Source of the DNA: Stentor coeruleus
Lineage: Eukaryota; Ciliophora; Heterotrichea; Heterotrichida; Stentoridae
Assembly (NCBI GenBank): GCA_001970955.1
Contig: MPUH01000812.1
Span: 1 to 33,628, forward strand
Direction: 5' to 3'
Length of the DNA stretch: 33,628 bases
Under the pieces are notes generated by a model. The model had not been told where the DNA came from. It did not search any database and saw nothing but the letters and a program-made list of their open reading frames with translations. This document shows, piece after piece, positions 18,049-26,814 of this stretch (its first letter is position 1; every line of letters begins with the position of its first letter). The position numbers and the translations under genes were made by a program.

Positions 18049-18795
18049 ATGTACTGGCTTGACTGGCTTGATTGGATGTACTTCTTCAAGTGGTATTTTA
18101 TTTTAATCCAGATAGTCCTGATATTCATCACAGCAATTATGTTTTCATCAGAGAACCTTGCTAAAGAAATCAGAGGGAAAAAAATTTTACTTGTCACTGC
18201 ACATCCAGATGATGAGGTTATGTTTTTCACTCCATTTCTTAACTATTTCCGTGGTGAAAATATTACTCTTTTATGCTTGTCTAATGGGAACTCTGCTGGT
18301 TTAGGAAAAATTAGAGAGAAAGAATTAGAGAAAGCGGCTAAGATGTTTGATATTAAAGGATTGGAAATTATTGATAAAGAAAATTTACAAGATGGGATGG
18401 ATAAAAATTGGCAGACTAATGAGATTATTACAACTGTTATGAAAGTTGTAGAGAGTTTTCAACCTAATGCAATTATCACTTTTGATATTGCTGGGGTTAG
18501 TAGACATCCTAATCATGTGGCTATTAGAAGGGCTATTGCGTTTTTGAAGACGAAACATTCAAAGGTTGTTAAGGATGTTGGATTTTGGGAATTGGAATCT
18601 ACTGGGCTGATAAGGAAGTATATTGGATTTGCTGATGTTTTGTTTTCTAGTAGAAGTCAATATGCTGTTCTTTCACCTAGCCCAATTCTTGCCTGGAAAG
18701 CAATGTCAACGCATCACTCTCAGTTTGTATGGTATAGGAAACTTTTTGTAGTGTTTTCTCGTTATATTTATATGAACACTTTCCGCAAATTCTAA
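18049..18795 (+). CDS. PIGL: PIG-L, GlcNAc-PI de-N-acetylase
   Basis: A 248-residue protein, the usual length for this family (about 250). It removes acetate from GlcNAc-phosphatidylinositol, the second step of GPI-anchor synthesis, on the cytosolic face of the ER. Residues 11-33 form a single N-terminal membrane anchor. The zinc/catalytic motif AHPDDE is at 51-56 and the second metal motif HPNH at 153-156. NGNSAGLGKIREKEL (80-94) and the C-terminal SQFVWYRKLF segment are also typical. The ATG lies 25 nt after the stop of the exonuclease gene on the same strand, preceded by TATAAAT, so its promoter must overlap the 3' end of that gene. Confidence 0.94.
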   Translation: MYWLDWLDWMYFFKWYFILIQIVLIFITAIMFSSENLAKEIRGKKILLVTAHPDDEVMFFTPFLNYFRGENITLLCLSNGNSAGLGKIREKELEKAAKMFDIKGLEIIDKENLQDGMDKNWQTNEIITTVMKVVESFQPNAIITFDIAGVSRHPNHVAIRRAIAFLKTKHSKVVKDVGFWELESTGLIRKYIGFADVLFSSRSQYAVLSPSPILAWKAMSTHHSQFVWYRKLFVVFSRYIYMNTFRKF

Positions 18796-19578
18796 TGAAT
18801 AACTAGTAGTAATATTATCTGATAGCTAAAAATAATAGATAAACTTGCAGGATTAAAATACACAGGATTCAAAATATATGTTTGACAAAGTTAAGGAGGG
18901 GCTTTGATTTCTGTTAAAAACATGAATAATTAAAGCATTAGTGGTTATTATTAGTCATATTTTTGAATGATTATATTTTTTTTAGGAAATTCTGACTTTG
19001 AGGAAGTTCTTAGGCTATTATAATAAAATAAAAGAATTGATTGTGTGTTTATTTAAAGTATTTTTAATTTATATTTGTGTTTAGGTAGAAATAGAATAGG
19101 TAAATTATTAGAAGTAATAAAGAAGATGAAGGATATTTTAGAAACATCGTTGCAAGAGTACATAAAACTTAGTAGGTTATGTGAAATTTAAAAACTCGAT
19201 AATTTGCAGTATATTAAAAATATGCTGTGGTTGAGATAAACATATATTTATTAACTAAAAAATGATTATTTTGATACTATAATACAAAGATGAGATATAT
19301 GCATTTATTAAATTCATTGAGAAATATGATATTTATTATATCTCAACTATATAAATTACTCTAATAATTATCTACTTCAATATGAGAAAATTTCATTTGA
19401 CTAATAAGAATTTATATAAAACTGAATTTTTTTGATTTAGCTCATTACTTGCATATCAGGAAATAAATTTAAAGTCTTTATGATTTGTAAAATATAAGAA
19501 TTTTTGAGTTCAGTTAAGCCTTCAACAATTTTACAATTAAAAACTTATCAAAATCTTTTTATTTTCATAACCTACTTA
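18796..19578. other. Intergenic region between convergent genes
   Basis: About 780 nt between the 3' ends of PIG-L and SKP1. This is long compared with the other convergent pairs here (0-103 nt). It is AT-rich; I see no gene, though a non-coding RNA cannot be excluded. Confidence 0.45.
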
Positions 19579-20076
19579 CTAATCATTAGATTCTGCTTCC
19601 ATTGCCCAAGGGAAGTCTGATTTAAGTTTTTCCTCAATTTCAGCTGTGAATTCTTCAGTAATTCCATACTCCTTTCTCAGAGTTTCAATGTCCTTATATT
19701 TAAACATGCAAGCGATTTTTGCCAAGCACAAATCCATCAAAGATTTCATATCCAAAAAATTAGTAGCTGTGACCAGGTCAATTATCTGATCTTCATTAAG
19801 TCTATTAACAAATTCAGCATCCCAAGGATCACTAACATTATCTGCGATATTTGGAGATGTAATAGGACACCTTGGAGGTTGTGGGACCTGGAAATTATGA
19901 TGAACAGCATACTCAAGAATCATTTGTAAGTTAATAAATGAGACTGAAGCTAAGGATATATCTTCATTTTGCTGATAATCTTGAAGGATATTATGAATAA
20001 ACCCTGAGAGGTTAGAAAACTGTGAAGATATTTGGATTTTTGTCCCTTCTTTTGACACTAAGGTAATTTCACTCAT
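19579..20076 (-). CDS. SKP1: SKP1, SCF ubiquitin-ligase adaptor
   Basis: A 165-residue protein, the typical SKP1 length. It links cullin-1 to F-box proteins in SCF E3 ligases. The N-terminal BTB/POZ-like fold (ITLVSKEGTKIQIS…, about 4-65) and the C-terminal SKP1 dimerisation/F-box-binding half are both present. The latter includes PWDAEFVNRLNEDQIIDLVTATNFLDMKSLMDL (about 83-115), then CMFKYKDIETLRKEYGI and a C-terminus ending FPWAMEAESND, equivalent to the usual WAFE end. The central acidic loop common in yeast is short. A single exon; start ATG at 20076. Confidence 0.95.
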   Translation of the reverse strand: MSEITLVSKEGTKIQISSQFSNLSGFIHNILQDYQQNEDISLASVSFINLQMILEYAVHHNFQVPQPPRCPITSPNIADNVSDPWDAEFVNRLNEDQIIDLVTATNFLDMKSLMDLCLAKIACMFKYKDIETLRKEYGITEEFTAEIEEKLKSDFPWAMEAESND

Positions 20077-20722
20077 TTTTATTTACAAGGTTTTTTTAGG
20101 ACTTATAGTTTTTATGTAAGAGGAAAATTTTCTAGTTGAAAATAAGAAATACCAGAAATTAAATACTATAAATCCTTCAGATAATAAAACTCATACGCAG
20201 AAAATTAAATATTTCTAAGCCATTTTTAAGAGAAGCCTAATAAGACGAATTATAATTTTTATTACAATTTTTCTTTATTATTTCCTACATGAATATTCTC
20301 TCTATATAAAATATAACCCTAACCATCAACAAATATCATTTGTAATAAAATTTATAGTATAAAATCTCTTATCTATAGCATAAATCTAATCATAATATAT
20401 TATTTATATTAAAAAAATAAATACACAATAACCTAAATATTTGTATTCCAAACATCAAAAATTCCTAATTAATAATTTCTAATACTATCGGTAATTCTTA
20501 ATTTTCATTTTCTTACTAAATTAGAATTATAACTAATAAACATCTTATTTATCATGTCTAAAAANCAATAACCTAAATATTTGTATTCCAAACATCAAAA
20601 ATTCCTAATTAATAATTTCTAATACTATCGGTAATTCTTCATTTTCATTTTCTTACTAAATTAGAATTATAACTAATAAACATCTTATTTATCATGTCTA
20701 AAAAGGTTTCTGGATAATAAAT
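20077..20722. other. Divergent intergenic region with an assembly join
   Basis: Holds the upstream regions of SKP1 (-) and the CRAL-TRIO gene (+). The stretch 20426-20704 is a duplication around an N, so the true length is about 140 nt shorter. I see no gene in it. Confidence 0.5.
20426..20704. repeat. 139-nt direct duplication around a single N
   Basis: The copies 20426-20564 and 20566-20704 flank the N at 20565 and differ at one base (A at 20500, C at 20640). It is non-coding and a probable unmerged contig overlap. Confidence 0.9.
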
Positions 20723-22114
20723 ATGGACGAACAAGAGATAGATAAAATAATAGCTTCATGTCACCCTCCACAGGATATATTAGTATATAACCCTCCATAC
20801 GAAGTTCTATTTCATGCTAAGGGAAAACATCCACAAAGAAATATCTTCAAAAACCAAATTTTCACTGAAGTAGAACTTGAAAAAATTAGAAGACTTAAAG
20901 AGGAAATAAAAAAACAAAAGCTAAAACTTCCTAAAGATTGGGATGATGGTGATTTGCTTAAATTTGTCTATGGAGCTAATTTTAAAACCCGAGGGGCTTT
21001 CAAAGCTCTTAAATCATGTTTGTCTAGCTATTCTGATGTTTTTCCTGAAGATTATATGCTGATATACTCTAAAATCTATGAAATACTTGTAAAAATTACT
21101 TAGTTAACAGGTCCTTTATATATGCATGGACGAGACTGTCACTATCGACCTTTACTAATAATGAACTTTGCGAAATTTGATTTGAAAAAAGTAATCCTTA
21201 AATAGTATACATTTGAACAATATCTCCAGGCTGCATGTTTTGTCCTTGAGTTTGCATCAAAACATATGCTTTTTCCTGGTAAAGTTGAAAACTGGATGTG
21301 TATTTCTGATATTGGATATAGAGGACTTAGTGACCTTCCGTTAAATACTTTAAGAAAAATCACTCAAGTTCTTCAAGATGTTTTTAAATGCCGTTTGGCT
21401 TATTCAGCTTTGATCAATACTCCAAAGACCATGTTGTTTATTTATTCTTGTTTAAAACCTTTTTTAGACCCTGTGACAATTGATAAAATATCTATTGCCA
21501 AAGGAAATGTGGCAACTAATATTATAAAATATTTTAATCCATATCAAATTGAAGAAAGATATGGAGGTAAAGCACCTAATCTTGATATCTTCTGGCCTCC
21601 TGTGTTTCCTAATTACCCTGTTGCTTTAGATGATTATAATGAGATTAAACCATTAGAAAAGAAAAAAATAGAAAAAGTATACGAGGATGATTCAATGCCT
21701 TTTGAAAAACATTCTGAAGAAATTATAAATACTGAAAGGAATATAAATGATGAGGAAGCAAATAATGAAATTTATGAAGAAATTCAAAATACTGAAAGGA
21801 AAAAAAGAGTTAAGGAGAGTAAAAAGAAAAGGAAAAATACAAAACTGAAAAAAACACCAAGTGATATTGAAGTAGAAGAGATTAATTTAGAGTATATAGA
21901 GCCTTTAAGATCTTCAATGCAAAGTGAAAAAAATCAAACACAAGAATTAATATTTAGTCCTAATGAAAATATTATCGATGCTCATGATGAAGATGTATAC
22001 TCAGAACCCTTCGAAGAGCAAGTAGATCCAAATAATCTAATAATTGATACTACGCAGAATTCAACAATGTGCAACCTGCACATAAGTTTTTTACCAAAAT
22101 GCGTAATATCATAA
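20723..22114 (+). CDS. CRAL-TRIO (Sec14-like) lipid-binding protein
   Basis: A 453-residue protein from three exons (20723-21088, 21104-21190, 21206-22114) joined over two 15-nt introns. Residues about 45-100 (KIRRLKEEI…DDGDLLKFVYGANFKTRGAFKALKS) match the CRAL-TRIO N-terminal helical domain: the 'LLKFVYGANFK' segment corresponds to the family's 'LLRFLRARKFD'. The lipid-binding domain follows (about 120-275): GRDCHYRPLLIMNFAKFD (131-148) and KVENWMCISDIGYRGLSDLP, with the closing FIYSCLKPFLDPVTIDKI. Sec14-type domains bind or exchange phosphatidylinositol, phosphatidylcholine or other lipids. The C-terminal 150 residues are low complexity, first acidic, then Lys-rich, then acidic. UTP23 is convergent with a 59-nt spacer. 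Confidence 0.88.
21089..21103 (+). other. 15-nt intron
   Basis: GTAAAAATTACTTAG, between codons (ATA CTT | TTA ACA). It carries an in-frame TAG. A at position 10. Confidence 0.92.
21191..21205 (+). other. 15-nt intron
   Basis: GTAATCCTTAAATAG, between codons (AAA AAA | TAT ACA). It carries an in-frame TAG. A at position 10. Confidence 0.92.
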
Positions 22115-22173
22115 GGAAAATAATTCTAAATCGCACGATTATACATATTCATCATTACCCATTCTCAAAAAAT

Positions 22174-23027
22174 CTATTCTTTATCTAAACTATTCTCAAC
22201 TCTAGGCTCAACAGATTTAGCTTTTCTTTTTCTTCTAATCTTTTTGACTTCATCTCCTCTTTGAATATCCATTTGTTCAATTTTAGACTTTTTCTTACAA
22301 CTTAAAGGATTTGGTCCTTTAGCTTTTCTCTTAACCCCAAGTTCTATTTTCATTTTCATCCTTTCTTTATCTTTATAAATATATTTTCTTTGTACTATTT
22401 TTTCTTCCATTTCTTTCTCTTTTATTTCTTGAAGCTGTTTTTTAATATTATCCTTTTCTGATGCTTCAGGCTTGAATTTCATATTTTCCTTCTGTATAGT
22501 TAATTACCCTTTTAGCTTTAATTAAAGTTGCTTCACTTGGTGGATCTAAGGTCATAATATTATGTTTGAAATATACTAAAGGGACACAAGGAATTGTTCG
22601 TGCTTTTTTTCTTAACTCTTTATCTTGTGTAGCAACAAAAAGTTTTTTTAGGTTTTTTTTCCCTATAAACTTTAAGATACAGTCTTGAGCTGTAGTTTCT
22701 CCAGCATGGCAACAAGGATCTTTTCTATAAAGTTTAGCTTTTTCTAATGTTCCTTCGACTAATGTTCCTGAACGAGCTTCAAGTTCTTTGTGTATACAAT
22801 TTGTCATCTGTAAAAGGTTAAGGAAGATATAAAGGATGTAATCGGATATTGATATGAACTATTCCTCCTAGAATCTTCATGAGCATTTCTTTGACGTCAA
22901 AACCTACTTTAGCACAGTATTGAATAAAGTTTCCATCTACGATAACTTGGAATGGCTCTTGGAAACCAAAGTTCGTTCTGTAAAACTTCACGTGCTTTTT
23001 GTAAGTCTTTGACCTTTTAATCCTCAT
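22174..23027 (-). CDS. UTP23: UTP23, small-subunit processome PIN-domain protein
   Basis: A 265-residue protein (human about 249, yeast about 254 from memory) from three exons (22850-23027, 22508-22809, 22174-22491). It acts in the nucleolus in early 18S rRNA processing and snR30/U17 release. It starts MRIKRSKTYKKHVKFY, followed by NFGFQEPFQVIVDGNF with the PIN acid D31. FVATQDKELRKKART (D122) is the second PIN motif. A CCHC zinc site is formed by C64, C93 (or C92), H94 and C103. PLVYFKHNIMTLDPPS follows, and the basic tail has GPNPLSCKKKSK (219-230), matching 'GPNPLSxKKKK' of other UTP23 proteins. The second splice is a 16-nt GT-AG intron. The first is a 40-nt AT-AC segment resembling a U12-type intron; the frame is broken without it. 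Confidence 0.93.
22492..22507 (-). other. 16-nt intron
   Basis: The sense sequence is GTAATTAACTATACAG. Removal shifts the frame by one and joins AAA AGG to AAG GAA AAT ATG, fusing the PIN domain to the basic tail. The A six bases from the 3' end is kept, as in the 15-nt introns; the extra base lies upstream of it. Confidence 0.9.
22810..22849 (-). other. Candidate 40-nt AT-AC (U12-type) intron
   Basis: On the sense strand it begins ATATCC, ends TTTTAC, and contains TTCCTTAAC (22825-22817), an exact match to the U12 branch-site consensus, with 8 nt from the branch A to the end. Removal restores the frame and gives GGIVHIKMTNCIHKEL, which aligns without gaps to my recollection of human UTP23 (G-E-T-Q-L-C-T-T-R-C-V-L-K-E-L). 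The only GT nearby is at 22859, giving a 52-nt intron without A at -6 and losing conserved residues. A shifted AT-AG reading (22808-22847) is also frame-compatible. Confidence 0.65.
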
Positions 23028-23305
23028 TTTATATGGAAAAAATTGCTTATTGATAGTTTAATGTAGGCTTGTAATTAATCAGAGAAATTTATAAGTGTAT
23101 ATGTTAAATAGTTTGAGTTTTTTTTTAAGATTTAGAGGTGAATTTGATTGAATTAATTATTTTGAATGATTGTTTTGGGATTAAAGTAAAAGTTATTATA
23201 ATATGATAATTTTAATAGTTATATTGAAGATAAGGATTAATAAGGAAATAAGCGTAAATATTAAGTCTTAATCCATTATCTTTTTTTATTCAAATAATAA
23301 TAATT

Positions 23306-24115
23306 ATGAGTATTGAACTATCACCAAGTCAAGAGCATCGTCTTCATTCAATACTAGACCGAGGCCTCGAAGCTTTGCGTGAGAGTTCTGAAAACTTAAG
23401 CCGAGCATCTCCAGCCCCAGATAAAAAAGACATGAATATAAGTAGTTCATTCAATGAATCCTCAAAAAAATCTTTAACACCTACAAAAGAAGGTGAAAAG
23501 TCTATGCAAATAAATAGTGAACTTAAAATGCTTCAAGAAAAACTTGCTTTACTTGAGTCTAAATTATCGAAAAACTCTGAATCTTTTACAAAAAAGTCAA
23601 GTAAAAGAAAAAACGAGTCTTCAGTTGACTCTTTTAAAATCCCATCTCATAATAGTTCTAGAAATTCTAGTGCAAGAAATAAGTCTACTAATAGAAATAG
23701 TTACTCAAGAGATAAAATACGGAATATTGAAAACTCAGAAAAAGAATTAAGCAAATTAGAAAGAAGCATAACCCCAAATTCGTCAAAGAAAAAAGGAATT
23801 AGTAACTCAAGGCAGATTGAAAAAATTAGAATTTTAGTGGAAAAAGAAAGAAAAACTGGGGAAAAACTAAGAAAAGAAAATGAAGCTTTGAGAAAAGAAC
23901 TTAGCAAAAGAGATGAGCTGAAAAATGTTATAAGTAAACTACAAGAAGATTATAATGAACTAGCTTTATCTTTTGAAAGGTCAGAAGCTGTGAGAAAAAA
24001 ACAAAAAGAGCTCATATCTCAACTTAAAACAGAAATTAAATCTCTTAGCAATGAAAGTATACCTGATCATATTCCTGTGAAGACTAAGAAAAACAAACGA
24101 AATAATCTAATTTAA
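23306..24115 (+). CDS. Coiled-coil protein with Ser/Asn/Lys-rich middle
   Basis: A 269-residue protein. Residues 5-30 form a short helix (SQEHRLHSILDRGLEALRES). A Ser/Lys/Asn-rich disordered segment (about 35-165) has many RNSS/RNKS-type sites and encloses a short coiled coil (about 70-95). The C-terminal part (about 165-250) is a strong coiled coil: KIRILVEKERKTGEKLRKEN and SKLQEDYNELALSFERSEAV. This arrangement resembles centrosomal or basal-body coiled-coil proteins, but I cannot place it in a family. Single exon, stop TAA. Confidence 0.78.
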   Translation: MSIELSPSQEHRLHSILDRGLEALRESSENLSRASPAPDKKDMNISSSFNESSKKSLTPTKEGEKSMQINSELKMLQEKLALLESKLSKNSESFTKKSSKRKNESSVDSFKIPSHNSSRNSSARNKSTNRNSYSRDKIRNIENSEKELSKLERSITPNSSKKKGISNSRQIEKIRILVEKERKTGEKLRKENEALRKELSKRDELKNVISKLQEDYNELALSFERSEAVRKKQKELISQLKTEIKSLSNESIPDHIPVKTKKNKRNNLI

Positions 24116-24653
24116 AAATGTTTGAAATTTATTAGTTCTATTGTAAACCCATCTCCTTTATAATCTATGGATATCATCCAATACCAAGAGATTAACAATT
24201 ATAATATTTTAACTTCTTATATTAAGACTAAGGTTGATAAATTATTAATTTTCTACAGTGACAATCTGATATAAGAATATTAGTTTTTTAGAAATAAAAG
24301 CATTTAAAAAGTTTATAAATATAATAAAAAATTCTATCAAATTTTGACGATATCTTAGATATACCATATAAAAAATGAATGAGATACTTTTGACATAAAT
24401 AATCATAAAAACCATTTTATCTCAATTAATTTTTAATACAAAAATGATNATCATAAAAACCATTTTATCTCAATTAATTTTTAATACAAAAATGATTATT
24501 TCTATATTTCCCATGCTTAAAGTTCTATTTAGCAAACTACATCACCAAAACAAATATTTCTATAATAAAATTCACATCATAAATATATAAACATCTCTAA
24601 ATCTGAAAAAATATGAGATCAGTTAGGAACTGTTCATAGTAATATATACAAAA
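24116..24653. other. Intergenic region with an assembly join
   Basis: About 540 nt of AT-rich sequence between two plus-strand genes, including the duplication around the N at 24449. I see no gene. Confidence 0.5.
24402..24496. repeat. 47-nt direct duplication around a single N
   Basis: The copies 24402-24448 and 24450-24496 are identical and flank the N at 24449. It is intergenic and a probable unmerged contig overlap. Confidence 0.92.
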
Positions 24654-25109
24654 ATGGCGTCACCTCAGCGTAAACTCAATCCTATCGAAGAGCATGCTTG
24701 CCTTAACGAAGCCATTCGTAAAGAAATGCAGTTTTCTCGAATCAATGAAACTTTTACCTTAAACCCAAACAGCTGTAATATTAATTTAGTGATCTTACTA
24801 ACAGATAAACCCAATAAAACTGCTCTGATAAACCTGAATGAGAACTATGAAGAAGGTCTGACTTCAGATATGAAAGACAAATTATATAAAGTCACAGCAA
24901 TTCCTAAGATGAAAAACTCTTACCCAGCTACAAGTGGTCAAGAAGTTGGTTGGGATGCAGACTTGGTATGAATTATTTAGCCTCAATATAAACCAACATG
25001 GAATTATACCAAACCTTCATGTGCTGAAACTAGATATGCTAGTAACTATTATACGATGACAGGAAGAAGTCCATACTCAAATAAAATCAGTCAGAATATT
25101 AAAAAATAG
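24654..25109 (+). CDS. Probable CFAP144 (FAM183)-type ciliary protein
   Basis: A 146-residue protein from two exons (24654-24965, 24981-25109). It has RKLNPIEEHACLNEAIRKE near the N-terminus, a LTDKPNKT segment, and YPATSGQEVGWDADLP followed by a Tyr-rich tail (KPTWNYTKP, TRYASNYYTMTGRSPYS). The 'P-x-T-x(2)-QE-x-GW' element and Tyr-rich tails occur in small microtubule inner proteins of cilia. The order KLNP, KP, QExGW best fits my memory of CFAP144/FAM183, which lines the inside of doublet microtubules. That would suit a heavily ciliated cell. The assignment is from memory of the family, not an alignment; other MIP families are possible. The convergent ANTH gene starts its 3' end 103 nt away. 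Confidence 0.68.
24966..24980 (+). other. 15-nt intron
   Basis: GTATGAATTATTTAG, between codons (GAC TTG | CCT CAA). It carries in-frame TGA and TAG. Splicing adds 42 residues to the C-terminus. A at position 10. Confidence 0.92.
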
Positions 25110-25212
25110 TTAAATAATCAAAAGTAGTCTTTTGGCTTTCTAAACTTAGCTTTTTATAACTAGTTTTATGTTTTTATATGAAATCATGTTAGAAAATATG
25201 CAAATATTTATT

Positions 25213-26814
25213 CTAAATTAAATCAGAAAATGGGTCTCTTGATACTGGAGGCTGAGGTTTTTTCTGTTCTGAGGCTTCGAATGGGTTGCTTGCTTTTGAA
25301 ACAGGGCCTTGTGATGGTTTAGAAGCAAAAAGATTGTCGAGGTTATTCCCACCAGGAACCATAAAGTTTCCACCTTGCTGAGAAGGCTTACCTGCAAAAG
25401 GATTTCTTTTATTATCGGGTACAACATTACCTATAGATTGACTCATTGGGTCGAGATTACTTTTGACTGGAGCTGTTCCCATTCCTGCCATCATAGGATT
25501 CATTCCAGTCATATAAGGATTCATCATCATCCCAGTCATCATAGGATTCATCATAGGATTCATCATTGGGTTCATCATTGGATTCATCATTTGATTCATC
25601 ATTCCAGGATTCATCATACCAGGATTCATCATACCAGGATTCATCATACCAGGATTCATCATCGCAGAATTATTACCTCCAGGAGGTTGACTAAAGGCTT
25701 CCATAATCAAGTCAGCTTTATTTTTTTCTACAGGTTGAGATGGAAAGAAATCATATTGTCTTTGCGAATTAGAAGCTGAAGGTATCGGATCCATGATGAG
25801 TGGGTTGTTTTTTTCTTCATCAACTTTTTTCTTATGTTCCTTTTCAAACTGCTCTAAAAGTTTTCTCTGAGCTTCAAGTTCTTGATAACTAAGTCCTAAT
25901 GATAAACTAGCATTTTCATCTTTAATCATCTCAGATTTTACTCTAGGTGCATTATAATCTCTATCATTTATATAGTCTTTCATAGAATTTAAAATTTCTT
26001 TAGGTCGATTGACAATCATAGGAGCAGTAAGCCCAGAATATGGAAGAGTTTCCGAAATTTTAAAAAACTGTTCCATCAACGTTGAGCATGTTTCAAATTT
26101 CTGATACAATTCTAATACAATTTGTGCATGGTTTTTTTCTAATGTATCAAAAATGTCTATTATTCTATCAACAAGCAAACTAGTACATTTATACAAAGAA
26201 GAAGAGTCTTTTAGGACTAAAAACACCACATTTTGTGTAATCCTTAAGCTATAGTTTTTAAGAGCCTGATGACATGAAGGACCCATTTTCACTAAGGCTT
26301 CTAATTGATTCATTAATTGTCCTAATTCTTTGATAGCTTCATCACTTCTTAATCGTCCTATAAATCGTGCTTTTTCACTATCATCAATGTTCATAACCGA
26401 TTCTTTTCTAGAAAAACTCCCAGCTTTCATTTTGATATAAATGTAGTAATCTTGAATGATTTTGTTATGGGAACTACCTTTTTCTGTAGGGTCATTAAAA
26501 CTAGCAAGGAGTAAATTTAGTGAAGCAATTTTTTGAGGATAATCTGAGCCTACTATTTCTATACCTCTATGAATAATCATTAAACATTTTAGTATTGTTA
26601 CCCATTTGCCTGTATTCAACCTTTGGACTACTAAGTTAAGAGCTTGGTCAGGACTATGTTTGTCAGACTTACCCTGAAGCGACCATAGAACAGTTTGCAC
26701 ATGTTTTTCTTTGGGTGAATCAAAATCTCCATCATAAGTTGCTTTGAGTAAAGATTTTTCGAGAGCTGAACCCGCTCTAATAGCGTATATCGACCTTTTT
26801 AAGTTGTCCACCAT
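25213..26814 (-). CDS. ANTH-domain clathrin adaptor (AP180/CALM family)
   Basis: A 533-residue protein. The ANTH domain (about 1-280) has the PI(4,5)P2-binding signature KATYDGDFDSPKEKHV (24-39, family KATxxxxxxPKxKHL/V), then TVLWSLQ and a helical solenoid. The tail is disordered: MMNPG and MMNP tandem repeats (about 385-440), two NPF motifs (471-473, 510-512) that bind EH-domain proteins, a DPM (455-457), and DPF (527-529) near the end, an AP-2 appendage-type motif. It should act in clathrin-mediated endocytosis at the plasma membrane, linking PI(4,5)P2 to coat proteins. No intron. The ATG at 26814 is preceded by TATAAA. Confidence 0.92.
   Translation of the reverse strand: MVDNLKRSIYAIRAGSALEKSLLKATYDGDFDSPKEKHVQTVLWSLQGKSDKHSPDQALNLVVQRLNTGKWVTILKCLMIIHRGIEIVGSDYPQKIASLNLLLASFNDPTEKGSSHNKIIQDYYIYIKMKAGSFSRKESVMNIDDSEKARFIGRLRSDEAIKELGQLMNQLEALVKMGPSCHQALKNYSLRITQNVVFLVLKDSSSLYKCTSLLVDRIIDIFDTLEKNHAQIVLELYQKFETCSTLMEQFFKISETLPYSGLTAPMIVNRPKEILNSMKDYINDRDYNAPRVKSEMIKDENASLSLGLSYQELEAQRKLLEQFEKEHKKKVDEEKNNPLIMDPIPSASNSQRQYDFFPSQPVEKNKADLIMEAFSQPPGGNNSAMMNPGMMNPGMMNPGMMNPGMMNQMMNPMMNPMMNPMMNPMMTGMMMNPYMTGMNPMMAGMGTAPVKSNLDPMSQSIGNVVPDNKRNPFAGKPSQQGGNFMVPGGNNLDNLFASKPSQGPVSKASNPFEASEQKKPQPPVSRDPFSDLI
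25495..25662 (-). repeat. Met-Asn-Pro tandem repeat inside the ANTH gene
   Basis: Coding tandem repeat: four 15-nt MMNPG units, then 12-nt MMNP units, then degenerate MNPYMTG/MNPMMAG units. On the plus strand it shows as repeated AGGATTCATCAT. It sits in the disordered tail and probably varies in length between alleles. Confidence 0.9.

Noticed and set aside
18885..18900. TCCTTAAC on the minus strand as a second U12-type branch site
   Set aside because: It lies in intergenic DNA with no broken frame around it and no AT-AC or GT-AG context.
22808..22859. A 52-nt GT-AG intron (GTTCAT…TTACAG) as the UTP23 splice
   Set aside because: It keeps the frame, but is unlike the 15/16-nt class (no A at -6, donor GTTC) and would delete residues that align with other UTP23 proteins. 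It remains the main alternative to the AT-AC reading.
25375..25779. 134-residue His-rich open frame on the plus strand
   Set aside because: It is the antisense shadow of the MMNP repeat of the ANTH gene.
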